From NCBI GenBank assembly GCA_050633445.1, contig JBOEGN010000004.1:34701-98700 (forward strand): a DNA stretch of 64,000 nucleotides, given 5' to 3'. This DNA comes from Thalassobius sp050633445. GTDB taxonomy: Bacteria > Pseudomonadota > Alphaproteobacteria > Rhodobacterales > Rhodobacteraceae. Position numbers and translations under genes: made by a program. The notes beneath the pieces are model-generated. The model did no database searches. It saw only the letters and a list, made by a program, of their open reading frames with translations, and was not told where the DNA came from. Shown here in pieces: positions 9,088 to 17,438 of the stretch. Numbering within the stretch: the stretch's first letter is position 1; the number at the start of each line of letters is the position of its first letter.

Positions 9088-10391
9088 GCGGTGATGTAAA
9101 GAAACGGTTCCCCGTGACTGGCCCAATGACCATCGGCCTGCTTGCTTTGATTTTGCTGGTTGGCATCTTCGGAGCCTGGGCGGCCTTCACCAACATCTCG
9201 GGTGCTGTCATCGCCTCGGGTCAGATCGAGGTGGATCGGAACAGACAGGTCGTTCAGCACCCAGATGGGGGCGTTATCTCTGAAATTTTGGTGGATGAGA
9301 GCGATTTTGTCGACGCTGACCAGATGTTAATCCGGCTGGATCCGTCGAACTTGGAATCCGAACTGAAAATCGTCGAAGGCCAGCTGTTCGAGCTGATGGC
9401 CCGCCGCGGTCGGCTTGAGGCCGAACGCGATGGACGTGACCGTGCGGAATTCGATCCTTTGCTGCTGGAAATTGCCGCCAAAGACCCAAATATCGCCGCA
9501 CAAGTCGAAGGGCAGCGACAGTTGTTGATCGCGCGCGCGGCCTCGACCGCGAAAGAGATCGAGCAACTGGAAAAGCGGCGTGCGCAGATCCAGAATCAGA
9601 TTGATGGAATCGATGCCCAAAGCGCGGCTTTGCGCGATCAACTGGGGCTGATCGACCAAGAACTGGCCAGCCAACAAGCTCTGCTGGACAAAGGGTTAGC
9701 GCAGGCATCGCGTGTGTTGTCGCTACAACGCGAACGGGCCCGTCTAAGTGGTGAAGTTGGCCAACTGACGGCCTCGCGCGCGCAATCCGAAGGCCGTATC
9801 ATCGAGCTTGAAATCGAGATACTTAAACTAGGCACAACCCGCCGCGAAGACGCCATCACGACCCTGCGGGACCTGGAATATCGCGAACTTGAATCCGCAG
9901 AGAACCGCCGCGCTATCCTGCAAAGGCTGGACCGTCTGGACATCCGTGCGCCCGTCTCAGGTATCGTCTACGGGTTGCAATTTTACACCCCACGCTCGGT
10001 GATCCGTCCGGCAGATCCAGTGCTGTTTCTGGTCCCGCAAGACCGCCCGCTGGTGATCGCGGCGCAGGTCTCTCCGATCCATGTGGATCAACTGTTCGTT
10101 GGCCAGGATGTGACCCTCAGGTTCTCTACATTCGATCAGCGCACCACGCCAGAACTGTTCGGCAAGGTCGGCCAAGTGTCTGCGGATGCCTTCACCGACG
10201 AGGCCAGCCAGGCCAGTTTCTATCGTGTTGAGATCGACCTAAACGAGGGCGAACTGTCGCGCCTGCCCAAAAGCAGTACCCTATTGCCGGGCATGCCGGT
10301 GGAAACCTTCATCCGCACGCAGGACCGCACACCGCTGGCCTATCTGGTGAAGCCTCTGACGGACTATTTCACCAAGGCGTTCCGCGAATAG
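9084..10391 (+). CDS. HlyD-family type I secretion periplasmic adaptor (PrtE-like)
   Basis: A 435-residue membrane-fusion protein linking the ABC exporter to an outer-membrane TolC channel. It has one N-terminal membrane helix (about residues 14-33), a split lipoyl/barrel-sandwich region (ASGQIEVDRNRQVVQHPDGG and later LDIRAPVSGIVYGLQ) and a long coiled-coil hairpin from about 95 to 270. The C-terminal beta-barrel part contains LPGMPVETFI. The start overlaps the ATPase stop as ATGA, which implies translational coupling. It closes a two-gene operon. Confidence 0.93.
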   Translation: MSGDVKKRFPVTGPMTIGLLALILLVGIFGAWAAFTNISGAVIASGQIEVDRNRQVVQHPDGGVISEILVDESDFVDADQMLIRLDPSNLESELKIVEGQLFELMARRGRLEAERDGRDRAEFDPLLLEIAAKDPNIAAQVEGQRQLLIARAASTAKEIEQLEKRRAQIQNQIDGIDAQSAALRDQLGLIDQELASQQALLDKGLAQASRVLSLQRERARLSGEVGQLTASRAQSEGRIIELEIEILKLGTTRREDAITTLRDLEYRELESAENRRAILQRLDRLDIRAPVSGIVYGLQFYTPRSVIRPADPVLFLVPQDRPLVIAAQVSPIHVDQLFVGQDVTLRFSTFDQRTTPELFGKVGQVSADAFTDEASQASFYRVEIDLNEGELSRLPKSSTLLPGMPVETFIRTQDRTPLAYLVKPLTDYFTKAFRE

Positions 10392-10454
10392 GTGCCTTGC
10401 ATTCGGCGGGGGGCGCGCTAGCCTGCGCTCGAACCCAAATGCAAGGATACGGAC

Positions 10455-10919
10455 ATGACCGGAACCATCGAAACCCGCCTGGCCGAGCTGGGCGTTACCC
10501 TGCCCGACGCCCCCGCCCCGGCGGCGAACTACGTGCCTTATGTGATCGTCGGCGACATGGTCTATGTGTCCGGTCAGGTGTCCGCGGACGCAGATGGGTT
10601 CATCACCGGCAAGCTGGGTGACGACCTGATGACCGAGGACGGCGCTGCCGCCGCAAAAACCTGTGCGATCAGCCTGTTGGCGCAGCTCAAGGCCGCCTGT
10701 GACGGTGACATGGATCGACTGGTCCGCGTGGTGAAACTGGTAGGTTTCGTGAACTCGACCCCCGACTATGTCGAGCAGCCCAAAGTGGTCAACGGCGCCT
10801 CGGATTTCCTGGTCGAGGCATTAGGGGATAAGGGCCGACATGCGCGCTCGGCCGTGTCCGCAGCTGCTTTGCCGCTGGGCGTGGCCGTGGAAATCGAAGC
10901 CATTTTCCAGATCAGATGA
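10455..10919 (+). CDS. RidA family protein (YjgF/YER057c/UK114)
   Basis: A 154-residue member of the RidA superfamily, whose founding members hydrolyse reactive enamine/imine intermediates made by PLP enzymes. Seen: YVSGQVSADADGFITGKLGDD near the N-terminus, and GRHARSAVSAAALPLG near the C-terminus, which contains the conserved arginine. AAGGA lies 8 bases upstream of the ATG. It is longer than canonical RidA (about 128 residues) and belongs to a divergent subgroup, so the substrate is uncertain. It overlaps the next gene by 4 bases. Confidence 0.88.
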   Translation: MTGTIETRLAELGVTLPDAPAPAANYVPYVIVGDMVYVSGQVSADADGFITGKLGDDLMTEDGAAAAKTCAISLLAQLKAACDGDMDRLVRVVKLVGFVNSTPDYVEQPKVVNGASDFLVEALGDKGRHARSAVSAAALPLGVAVEIEAIFQIR

Positions 10920-11683
10920 CCACGCTGCCCGCGGGGTTTCTTAAGGCCCCAATCGCGCATCGCGCCTATCATGACATCACCGCTGGCCGGGTGGAAAACT
11001 CGACCAGCGCCATTCAGGCCGCGATCGACGCGGGCTATGGCATCGAGATTGACCTGCAACTGTCCAAGGATGGGCAGGCGATGGTGTTTCACGACTATGA
11101 TCTGGGGCGTTTGACCCGCGAAAAAGGCCCGATCCGGGGGCGAACCGCCGCTGAATTGGCTCAGATCACGCTGACGGGCGGAACCGACACGATCCGCACC
11201 TTCGCCGAGGTACTGGACCTGGTGAGCGGGCGCGTCCCGCTACTGGTCGAACTCAAGGATCAGGATGGTGCAATGGGGGCCAATGTCGGTATCCTCGAAC
11301 GTGCAACCGCTGATGCGATGAGGGGGTATGCCGGCGATCTGGCTGTGATGTCCTTTAACCCCAACTCGGTTCTGCAAATGCAGATCCACGCGCCCGAAGT
11401 GCCGCGCGGGCTGACCACCAGCGCCTATACCAAAGAGGATTGGTTGCTGCTGCCCACCCGCACGCGGGACAAGCTGCGCGAAATCCCCGACTATGACACC
11501 GTCGGCGCCAGTTTCATCAGCCACGAGGCCGCAGACCTGCCACGTGCCCGTGTCTTGGAGCTGAAACGACGGGGGGCGCATGTGCTGTGCTGGACCATCC
11601 GTACGGCGCGCGCCGAGGCAGAGGCGCGCAAAATCGCGGAAAATGTGACCTTCGAGGGCTATGCCGCAACGATCCCCGCTTGA
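10916..11683 (+). CDS. Glycerophosphodiester phosphodiesterase family protein
   Basis: A 255-residue GDPD-fold enzyme expected to hydrolyse glycerophosphodiesters to glycerol 3-phosphate and an alcohol. The catalytic elements are visible: the first histidine in IAHRAYHD, ENSTSAIQAAID, the metal-binding EIDLQLSKDG and VFHDYDLGRLT, and VELKDQDG in the middle. No signal peptide is evident, so it is probably cytoplasmic. It overlaps RidA by 4 bases (ATGA) and is followed after 50 bases by the FemAB-like gene, forming one transcription unit. Confidence 0.9.
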   Translation: MTTLPAGFLKAPIAHRAYHDITAGRVENSTSAIQAAIDAGYGIEIDLQLSKDGQAMVFHDYDLGRLTREKGPIRGRTAAELAQITLTGGTDTIRTFAEVLDLVSGRVPLLVELKDQDGAMGANVGILERATADAMRGYAGDLAVMSFNPNSVLQMQIHAPEVPRGLTTSAYTKEDWLLLPTRTRDKLREIPDYDTVGASFISHEAADLPRARVLELKRRGAHVLCWTIRTARAEAEARKIAENVTFEGYAATIPA

Positions 11684-11733
11684 TCCGGGGTGGCATCGGC
11701 TCAGATACTGCCAAAAGGGGCGCAAGGGACACG

Positions 11734-12912
11734 ATGGCAGAAGAGACCATAGAAATTCAGGTGCTTTCCAGCCTGAGCCAGGTGGACCCGTCCGCATGGG
11801 ATGCCTGCGCACGGGCCGGAGACGGCCGCGCGCCCGACCCGTTCACCACCTACAGGTTTCTGTCCGCGCTCGAGGATAGCGGCTCGGTCGGGCGAGGCAC
11901 AGGCTGGCAACCGCAATACCTGGCGGCCAAGCAGGGCGATGAGTTGATCGCCTGCGCTCCGCTTTACGCCAAATCCCACAGCCAGGGCGAATATGTTTTC
12001 GATCATTCCTGGGCGCATGCCTACGAACGCGCGGGCGGGCGGTACTATCCCAAACTGCAACTGGCCGTCCCCTTTACCCCGGTAACTGGTCCCCGTTTCC
12101 TGACACGTCCCGGCCAAGAGATGACGGGCATGTCTGCTCTGATCCAAGGAGCGGTGCAACTGGCAACCGAACATGGTGTTTCCTCGCTGCATGCGACCTT
12201 CTGCACCGAAGCGGAATCACTGGCCGGCCGGCAGATGGGCCTGATGCACCGTACCGGGCAGCAATTTCACTGGCTGAATGACGGCTATGCCGATTTCGAT
12301 GCCTTTCTGGCCGCTCTATCCTCGCGCAAGCGCAAAGCCATCCGCAAGGAACGCCGCGTGGCCCAAGCCTTTGGCGGGACGATCCGGCAACTGACCGGGG
12401 ATGACATCAAAGCGCATTATTGGGATGCATTCTGGCAGTTCTATCAGGACACCGGCGCGCGCAAATGGGGCACCCCCTACCTGACCCGCGAATTTTTCGA
12501 GATTGCCCACGCCACCATGCGCGACGACATCCTGTTGGTGATGGCTGAACAGGACGGCTTCCCCGTCGCCGGGGCGCTGAACTTTGTCGGGCAGGACACG
12601 CTGTTTGGCCGCTATTGGGGCTGCGTTCAGGATTTCCCCTGCCTGCATTTCGAAGCGTGCTATTATCAGGCGATCGACTATGCCATCACTCACCGCCTGC
12701 AAAAGGTCGAGGCCGGAGCACAAGGCGAACACAAACTGGCGCGTGGCTATCTGCCTGTGGAAACGCACTCGCTTCACTGGATCGCGGATGCCGGATTTGC
12801 CCGCGCCGTGGAACAATTCCTGGACGGCGAACGCCGCGCCGTCACCGAAGAGATCGAAATTCTGACCGATTACGGCCCCTTCAAAAAGTCCCAGACGGAG
12901 GACCACCAATGA
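11734..12912 (+). CDS. FemAB/GNAT-like protein (DUF482, COG3146 type)
   Basis: A 392-residue protein of the peptidogalycan/FemAB-like acyltransferase family. Typical features are YRFLSALEDSGSVG, FDHSWAHAYERAGGRYYPKLQ, PFTPVTGPRFLTRPG, LSSRKRKAIRKERR, the long FDDILL-type core (RDDILLVMAEQDGFPVAGALNF) and FEACYYQAIDYAI. The substrate is not established for the family. The chosen ATG 11734 follows AAGGGACACG; the frame is open 147 bases upstream, but that part overlaps the phosphodiesterase. The stop overlaps the next start by 4 bases. Confidence 0.87.
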   Translation: MAEETIEIQVLSSLSQVDPSAWDACARAGDGRAPDPFTTYRFLSALEDSGSVGRGTGWQPQYLAAKQGDELIACAPLYAKSHSQGEYVFDHSWAHAYERAGGRYYPKLQLAVPFTPVTGPRFLTRPGQEMTGMSALIQGAVQLATEHGVSSLHATFCTEAESLAGRQMGLMHRTGQQFHWLNDGYADFDAFLAALSSRKRKAIRKERRVAQAFGGTIRQLTGDDIKAHYWDAFWQFYQDTGARKWGTPYLTREFFEIAHATMRDDILLVMAEQDGFPVAGALNFVGQDTLFGRYWGCVQDFPCLHFEACYYQAIDYAITHRLQKVEAGAQGEHKLARGYLPVETHSLHWIADAGFARAVEQFLDGERRAVTEEIEILTDYGPFKKSQTEDHQ

Positions 12913-13205
12913 CCGAGAAACTCAGCGATACCGGACGTAAAACCATGCTCGACCCGCTGCTGGAGGCCGGCTGGCAACAACTGGACGGGCGCGACGCGAT
13001 CACCCGGACCTACGCGTTCTCTGACTTTACGGAAGCCTTTGCCTTTATGACTCGGGCGGCTATGTGGGCGGAAAAATGGAACCACCACCCCGAATGGACC
13101 AACGTCTGGAACCGCGTGACAGTCACGCTGACAACACATGATGTCGGCGGGCTTAGCGCTCTGGATGTGAAACTGGCCCGAAAAATGGATCAATTGACGA
13201 AATGA
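12909..13205 (+). CDS. phhB: 4a-hydroxytetrahydrobiopterin dehydratase
   Basis: A 98-residue pterin-4a-carbinolamine dehydratase, which recycles the pterin cofactor of aromatic amino-acid hydroxylases. The family core is complete: KWNHHPEWTNVWNRV around 56-70 and LTTHDVGGLSALD at 74-86. The ATG at 12909 overlaps the preceding stop (ATGA), and its own stop overlaps the MscS start in the same way, so three genes are translationally coupled. No phenylalanine hydroxylase is in the window. Confidence 0.93.
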   Translation: MTEKLSDTGRKTMLDPLLEAGWQQLDGRDAITRTYAFSDFTEAFAFMTRAAMWAEKWNHHPEWTNVWNRVTVTLTTHDVGGLSALDVKLARKMDQLTK

Positions 13206-14053
13206 ACTTCTCTGACTTGCTTGCCATCGAGATCACCAATGGCATCACCCTTGGCGACATGCTGACGGCTGAATTCCTGACCACCCTGATGGGCAGCGTG
13301 CTAAGCGCCATCGCAATCCTGGTCCTGGGCTTTCTGGTTGCCGGATGGGCGCGCCGCCGAATCACCAAGCTGGGCCTGAAATACGAAGCGCTGGATGACA
13401 CTCTGTTCATCTTTTTAGGCAATATCACCCGCTATGCGGTCCTGATCTTCACAGCGCTTTTCATCCTGAACACGTTCGGCGTTCAGACAACCTCGTTCGT
13501 GGCGATTATCGGTGCCGCCGGCCTGGCCATCGGCCTGGCCCTGCAAGGTACCCTGTCCAACGTTGCAGCCGGCGTGATGATCATCGTCTTCCGCCCAATC
13601 AAACTGGGCGATTTCGTGCAAATCAACGGAGAGCTGGGCACCGTCAAATCCATCTCGCTAAACTATACCGAGCTGGCCAGCGCCGCCAATGTTCAGGTCA
13701 TCATCCCCAACGCCCAGGTTTGGGGCAACACGATCACCAACTTCTCGATCTACCCGACCCGCCGCGCAGAATGGGTGTTCGGAGTGGGCTATGGCGCTGA
13801 CCTGAAACAAGCCGAAACCGTGATCCGCGACACGATCATGGCCGATCCACGCGCCAAAACCGATCCCGCGCCCTTTATTCAGGTCAACAATCTGGGCGAC
13901 TTCTCGGTCGATTTCCTGGTACGCGTCTGGGTGGATTCAAGCGATTTCTTTGCCTTCCAGGCCGACATGAAGCGCGCCGTCAAAGAGGCTCTGGATAAGG
14001 CCGGAATCGACATTCCGTTCCCGACTCAGACCCTCATCAATCAGTCCAACTAA
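13202..14053 (+). CDS. Small-conductance mechanosensitive channel (MscS family)
   Basis: A 283-residue inner-membrane channel that releases solutes on hypo-osmotic shock. Three membrane helices are seen. The pore helix AIIGAAGLAIGLALQGTLSN has the Gly/Ala packing pattern of MscS TM3, followed by FRPIKLGDFVQINGELGTVK (beta domain) and VIIPNAQVWGNTITN. The length matches minimal MscS (286 residues in E. coli). It is the last gene of the overlapping cluster that began at RidA. Confidence 0.95.
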   Translation: MNFSDLLAIEITNGITLGDMLTAEFLTTLMGSVLSAIAILVLGFLVAGWARRRITKLGLKYEALDDTLFIFLGNITRYAVLIFTALFILNTFGVQTTSFVAIIGAAGLAIGLALQGTLSNVAAGVMIIVFRPIKLGDFVQINGELGTVKSISLNYTELASAANVQVIIPNAQVWGNTITNFSIYPTRRAEWVFGVGYGADLKQAETVIRDTIMADPRAKTDPAPFIQVNNLGDFSVDFLVRVWVDSSDFFAFQADMKRAVKEALDKAGIDIPFPTQTLINQSN

Positions 14054-14088
14054 GTCAAAAGGGGGCGCACCTTTTCCGGTCCGGCCCC

Positions 14089-14109
14089 TTCTTTGCTCTT
14101 CAAATACTC
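14089..14109. repeat. Second-type intergenic repeat, copy A
   Basis: The motif TTCTTTGCTCT followed two bases later by AAATACTC. It is 19/21 identical to 37984-38004. It lies between convergent MscS and peroxiredoxin genes, next to a GC-rich imperfect hairpin (14059-14089). It may be part of a terminator cassette. Confidence 0.5.
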
Positions 14110-14150
14110 AAAAGCGCCCTCCGCAGGTGACGCCCTCCAATCTGAACCGG

Positions 14151-14636
14151 TCAGATTTCCGCCAACAAAGCTTCGCCGCTAGACGTTTCGCAGCCGCGCG
14201 TGGTTTCGGGCTGGAAAACCTTCACCACACCATCTTCGACATACATCGCATAGCGTTTCGAGCGGCCAAAGAAGCCCACCACCGCAGCATCGAAATCCTG
14301 TCCGATGGCCCTGGCAAACGCGCCATCCGCATCCGCCAGGCAAGTGATCCCGGCTTTGTCAGCGCCGGTCGCCTCGGCCCACATCTTCATCACAAAGGGA
14401 TCATTCACCGCCACGCAGATAATCTCGTCCACGCCCTTTTGCGCAAAGGCATCCTTGGTGCGGATGAAACTGGGCATATGCGCGACATGGCACGTCGTAG
14501 AAAATGCCCCCGGCACCGCAAAAATCACGACTTTCCGGCCCCTTAGCTTTTCGCTCAGCGCCACGGTTTGCGGCCCCTCATCCGTCATAAGCAGAAAATT
14601 TGCCTCTGGCAGGGGTTCACCCAGTGAAATTCCCAT
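14151..14636 (-). CDS. Peroxiredoxin (Prx5/redoxin family)
   Basis: A 161-residue thiol peroxidase reducing H2O2 and organic peroxides. The peroxidatic cysteine, Cys49, lies in VPGAFSTTCHVAHMPSF; the usual Pro of the P-x-x-x-T-x-x-C motif is replaced by Ser-Thr context. A further cysteine near 152 (TRGCETSSG) could act as resolving residue. ATG 14636 is preceded by GGAGGAAGAAC; the frame extends upstream, but that region reads as promoter. It is divergent from a flavoprotein reductase gene with 91 bases between starts, hinting at shared redox control. Confidence 0.93.
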   Translation of the reverse strand: MGISLGEPLPEANFLLMTDEGPQTVALSEKLRGRKVVIFAVPGAFSTTCHVAHMPSFIRTKDAFAQKGVDEIICVAVNDPFVMKMWAEATGADKAGITCLADADGAFARAIGQDFDAAVVGFFGRSKRYAMYVEDGVVKVFQPETTRGCETSSGEALLAEI

Positions 14637-14727
14637 GTTCTTCCTCCGTCCTTCGTTGCGTTTTCCGTTTGCAAGGATATAGGCTGCGTCCCAAAGGAAA
14701 CCAGCGGTTTCTCCAGGGGAGGAAAGA

Positions 14728-15936
14728 ATGAAAAACATCGTGGTCGTCGGCGCAGGTCAGGCAGGTTCTGCGGCTGTCGCTCAACTTCGTAAATCAGGGT
14801 TCGAGGGCACCATCACCCTGATCGGCGAGGAAAGCGCGCCTCCGTACCAGCGCCCGCCTTTGTCCAAGAAATATTTGCTGGGCGAAATGGACGTTGAACG
14901 GCTGTATCTGCGCCCCGCCAGCTTCTATGCCGAGAGCGATATCACGATGACGCTGAACACCCGTGTCGACGCAATCGACCGCGTCGGCAAAGTGGTCAAC
15001 GCGGGCGGGCAGCAGATCCCCTATGACGCGCTGATCCTGACCACCGGCTCGATCCCCAATCGCCTGCCCGCCAAGATCGGAGGCGCTTTGGACGGCGTCT
15101 TTGTCGTGCGCGGACTGGATGACGTTGATGCCATGGCCCCCAAGTTTAGCGAAGGTGCCAAAGTGCTGATCGTCGGCGGCGGATATATCGGGCTCGAGGC
15201 TGCGGCCGTCGCTGCCTCCAAGGGGTTAAACGTTACGCTGGTCGAAATGGCTGACCGTATCCTGCAACGCGTCGCCTCGCCCGAAACCAGCACCTATTTC
15301 CGCGATCTTCACCAGGGTCACGGCGTGGACATTCGCGAAGGCGTGGGCCTCGACACCCTTCTGGGCGAGGGGAGCGTCTCGGGTGCGCGCCTGACCGATG
15401 GCGCGGAATTGGATGTGGATTTTGTGATCGTCGGGGTTGGCATCACGCCCGCCACTCAGCTGGCCGAAGCCGCCGGGCTGGACATCGAAAACGGCATCAA
15501 AACCGACGCGCAAGGCCGCACCAGTGATCCGTCAATCTGGGCCGCAGGCGACTGCGCATCGTTCCCCTATCGCGGCAATCGGATCCGCCTGGAATCCGTG
15601 CCCAATGCGATCGACCAATCCGAATGCGTCGCTGAAAACATCATGGGCGCGGCCAAAACTTACGTCCCTAAACCATGGTTCTGGTCGGATCAGTACAACA
15701 TCAAATTGCAGATCGCAGGGCTCAACACCGGCTATGACCGTGTCATCACGCGCTCCGGCGACAAACCCGGCGCGATCTCTTTCTGGTACTATCAAGGCGA
15801 TACTCTGCTGGCCGTGGACGCCGCCAATGACCCGCGCGCCTATATGATCGGTAAACGTCTGATCGACAGCGGGAAATCCCCCGATGCTGCGGCTGTGGCC
15901 AACCCGGAAACCGACCTGAAATCACTGATGAAATGA
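14728..15936 (+). CDS. NAD(P)H:ferredoxin-reductase-like FAD oxidoreductase
   Basis: A 402-residue pyridine-nucleotide flavoprotein of the putidaredoxin/rhodocoxin reductase type. The FAD motif GAGQAGSAA starts near residue 8, PPYQRPPLSKKYL follows, the NAD motif VGGGYIGLEAA lies near 150, and the second FAD motif WAAGDCASFPYRG near 272. The C-terminal reductase domain is complete. The electron acceptor is unknown and no ferredoxin or P450 gene is adjacent. GGGGAGGAAAGA precedes the ATG. rsmD follows after 10 bases. Confidence 0.92.
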   Translation: MKNIVVVGAGQAGSAAVAQLRKSGFEGTITLIGEESAPPYQRPPLSKKYLLGEMDVERLYLRPASFYAESDITMTLNTRVDAIDRVGKVVNAGGQQIPYDALILTTGSIPNRLPAKIGGALDGVFVVRGLDDVDAMAPKFSEGAKVLIVGGGYIGLEAAAVAASKGLNVTLVEMADRILQRVASPETSTYFRDLHQGHGVDIREGVGLDTLLGEGSVSGARLTDGAELDVDFVIVGVGITPATQLAEAAGLDIENGIKTDAQGRTSDPSIWAAGDCASFPYRGNRIRLESVPNAIDQSECVAENIMGAAKTYVPKPWFWSDQYNIKLQIAGLNTGYDRVITRSGDKPGAISFWYYQGDTLLAVDAANDPRAYMIGKRLIDSGKSPDAAAVANPETDLKSLMK

Positions 15937-15946
15937 GAGCAACAGC

Positions 15947-16504
15947 ATGAGGATCGTCGCCGGAGCCTTTAAGGGCCGCGCCCTGGCCGCCGTTGGCAAA
16001 GGCGACCCAGGAGCGCATCTGCGCCCAACCACCGACCGCACCCGCGAAAGCCTGTTCAACATGCTTGGGGGCGGTCGCTTTGGCAACCCTATCACCGACG
16101 CCCGTGTTCTGGATCTCTTCGCCGGTACGGGCGCACTCGGGCTCGAGGCTCTGTCACGCGGCGCCACCCATGTCACCTTCGTCGATGACGGGCGCAAATC
16201 ACACGCTCTCTTGCGCGAAAACATCCAGATCTGCGAGGCAAAACCGCAAACCAAGGTCGTCCGCCGCGACGCCCGAAAATTACCACCAAACCCCGACGCG
16301 CCCCACAACCTGATCTTCCTCGACCCGCCCTATGGTAAATCCCTGGGCGAGCGCGCCATCCAAACAGCGCTCGACATGGGCTGGGTCGCCCCCGAAGCGC
16401 TGATCGTCTGGGAGGAAAACACCGCCATCACACCACCGCCCGCGCTGACCCACCTCGACGCGCGCCGTTATGGCGATACCACGATCACCCTGCTCCAGGC
16501 CTGA
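15947..16504 (+). CDS. rsmD: 16S rRNA (guanine(966)-N(2))-methyltransferase RsmD
   Basis: A 185-residue SAM-dependent methyltransferase modifying G966 of 16S rRNA. Seen: MRIVAGAFKGR, the RPTTDRTRESLFNML signature, SAM site DLFAGTGALGLEALSRGA and the catalytic LDPPYGKS. The length is normal. It follows the flavoprotein gene by 10 bases and is convergent with the universal stress protein gene, with repeat copy 2 in between. Confidence 0.96.
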   Translation: MRIVAGAFKGRALAAVGKGDPGAHLRPTTDRTRESLFNMLGGGRFGNPITDARVLDLFAGTGALGLEALSRGATHVTFVDDGRKSHALLRENIQICEAKPQTKVVRRDARKLPPNPDAPHNLIFLDPPYGKSLGERAIQTALDMGWVAPEALIVWEENTAITPPPALTHLDARRYGDTTITLLQA

Positions 16505-16508
16505 TCCG

Positions 16509-16570
16509 CTTCTTCTTTTCCCAAATATCCCGGGGTGAATGCGCCAAAGGCGCAGAGGGGCAGCGCCCCT
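16509..16570 (-). repeat. Two-hairpin intergenic repeat, copy 2
   Basis: Read on the minus strand: AGGGGC-GCT-GCCCCT hairpin, CTGCGCC-TTT-GGCGCA hairpin, then CCCCGGGATATTT and GGGAAAAGAAGAAG. It fills almost the whole gap between convergent rsmD and the stress protein gene, where it could terminate both. Confidence 0.8.
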
Positions 16571-16572
16571 CC

Positions 16573-17424
16573 TTACTTCACCAAAACCACGGGCACTTTG
16601 CAGGTCCGGATCATCTGCGTCGTTGTCGACCCAATGATCATCGAGCGGATGCGCGAATGCCCATAGGCCCCCATCACCAACAGGTCATAACCCTCGGCAT
16701 CCACCAGCTCGCCCAAGGCGGTCTCGGGCGCACCCTCAACGATCTTGATCTGGGCCTCATGCCCACCGGCTGACAAGGTCGCGCGGGCATCATCCAGACC
16801 GCGCTGTACGGCTTCGCTCGGTTTACCCACGGTGACCAGCGTGCAGGCCAGCCCGGCAAACAGCGGATCGCGCGCCACGTAATCTACGGCCTTCATCGCT
16901 GAAACACCGCCGTCATAGGCGATCAGCACGGTCTCGATCTCTTTGAAGGCGCGGTTGGCGACGAACACAGGTGACTTGGTCGCCCGCGCCACGCGCTCAA
17001 GGTTGGATCCCAAATGCATCTTGGCGAAATCCGCAGCCTCACCGCGTTTTCCGATCACAACCAGCGAGGCACCCTCTTCCTGCTCAGTCACAGTGTCCAC
17101 CATGTCGCCGTGGCGTAGGCGCAAGGCCACTTCGGCCAACCCGTCGCCCTCGATGATCTCTTTGGCGTCCTCCAGAATGGCACGTCCCTGAGCCTGAGCC
17201 AGCTTGGCGCGTTGAGCGTCCAGCTCGGCCAACTCTCCCATGATCTTGGTCCGTGCGCCGAGGCGCAGGTTGCCGCTTAGGTCGCCCGTATTGCCGTCGC
17301 GCCGGCCCAGTATGTGGAACAGTTCAACGGGGGCGCTGGTGCGGCCCGCAATCCAGGCCACGTGATGGCACACCGATTCCGAATAGGCGGAGCCATCCAC
17401 CAATGCGATGATCTTACCTGTCAT
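16573..17424 (-). CDS. Universal stress protein, tandem UspA domains
   Basis: A 283-residue protein with two UspA folds. Domain 1 starts MTGKIIALVDGSAYSESV and contains LVVIGKRGEAADF. Domain 2 starts near TVLIAYDGGVSAMKAVDY and ends with the ATP-binding G-2x-G-9x-G(S/T) pattern in MGAYGHSRIRSMIIGSTT. Domain 2 therefore looks ATP-binding, while domain 1 has a degenerate loop. It lies 14 bases downstream of the SulP transporter gene, a recurrent pairing. Confidence 0.93.
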   Translation of the reverse strand: MTGKIIALVDGSAYSESVCHHVAWIAGRTSAPVELFHILGRRDGNTGDLSGNLRLGARTKIMGELAELDAQRAKLAQAQGRAILEDAKEIIEGDGLAEVALRLRHGDMVDTVTEQEEGASLVVIGKRGEAADFAKMHLGSNLERVARATKSPVFVANRAFKEIETVLIAYDGGVSAMKAVDYVARDPLFAGLACTLVTVGKPSEAVQRGLDDARATLSAGGHEAQIKIVEGAPETALGELVDAEGYDLLVMGAYGHSRIRSMIIGSTTTQMIRTCKVPVVLVK

Positions 17425-17438
17425 GGTCCTGCTCTCCT

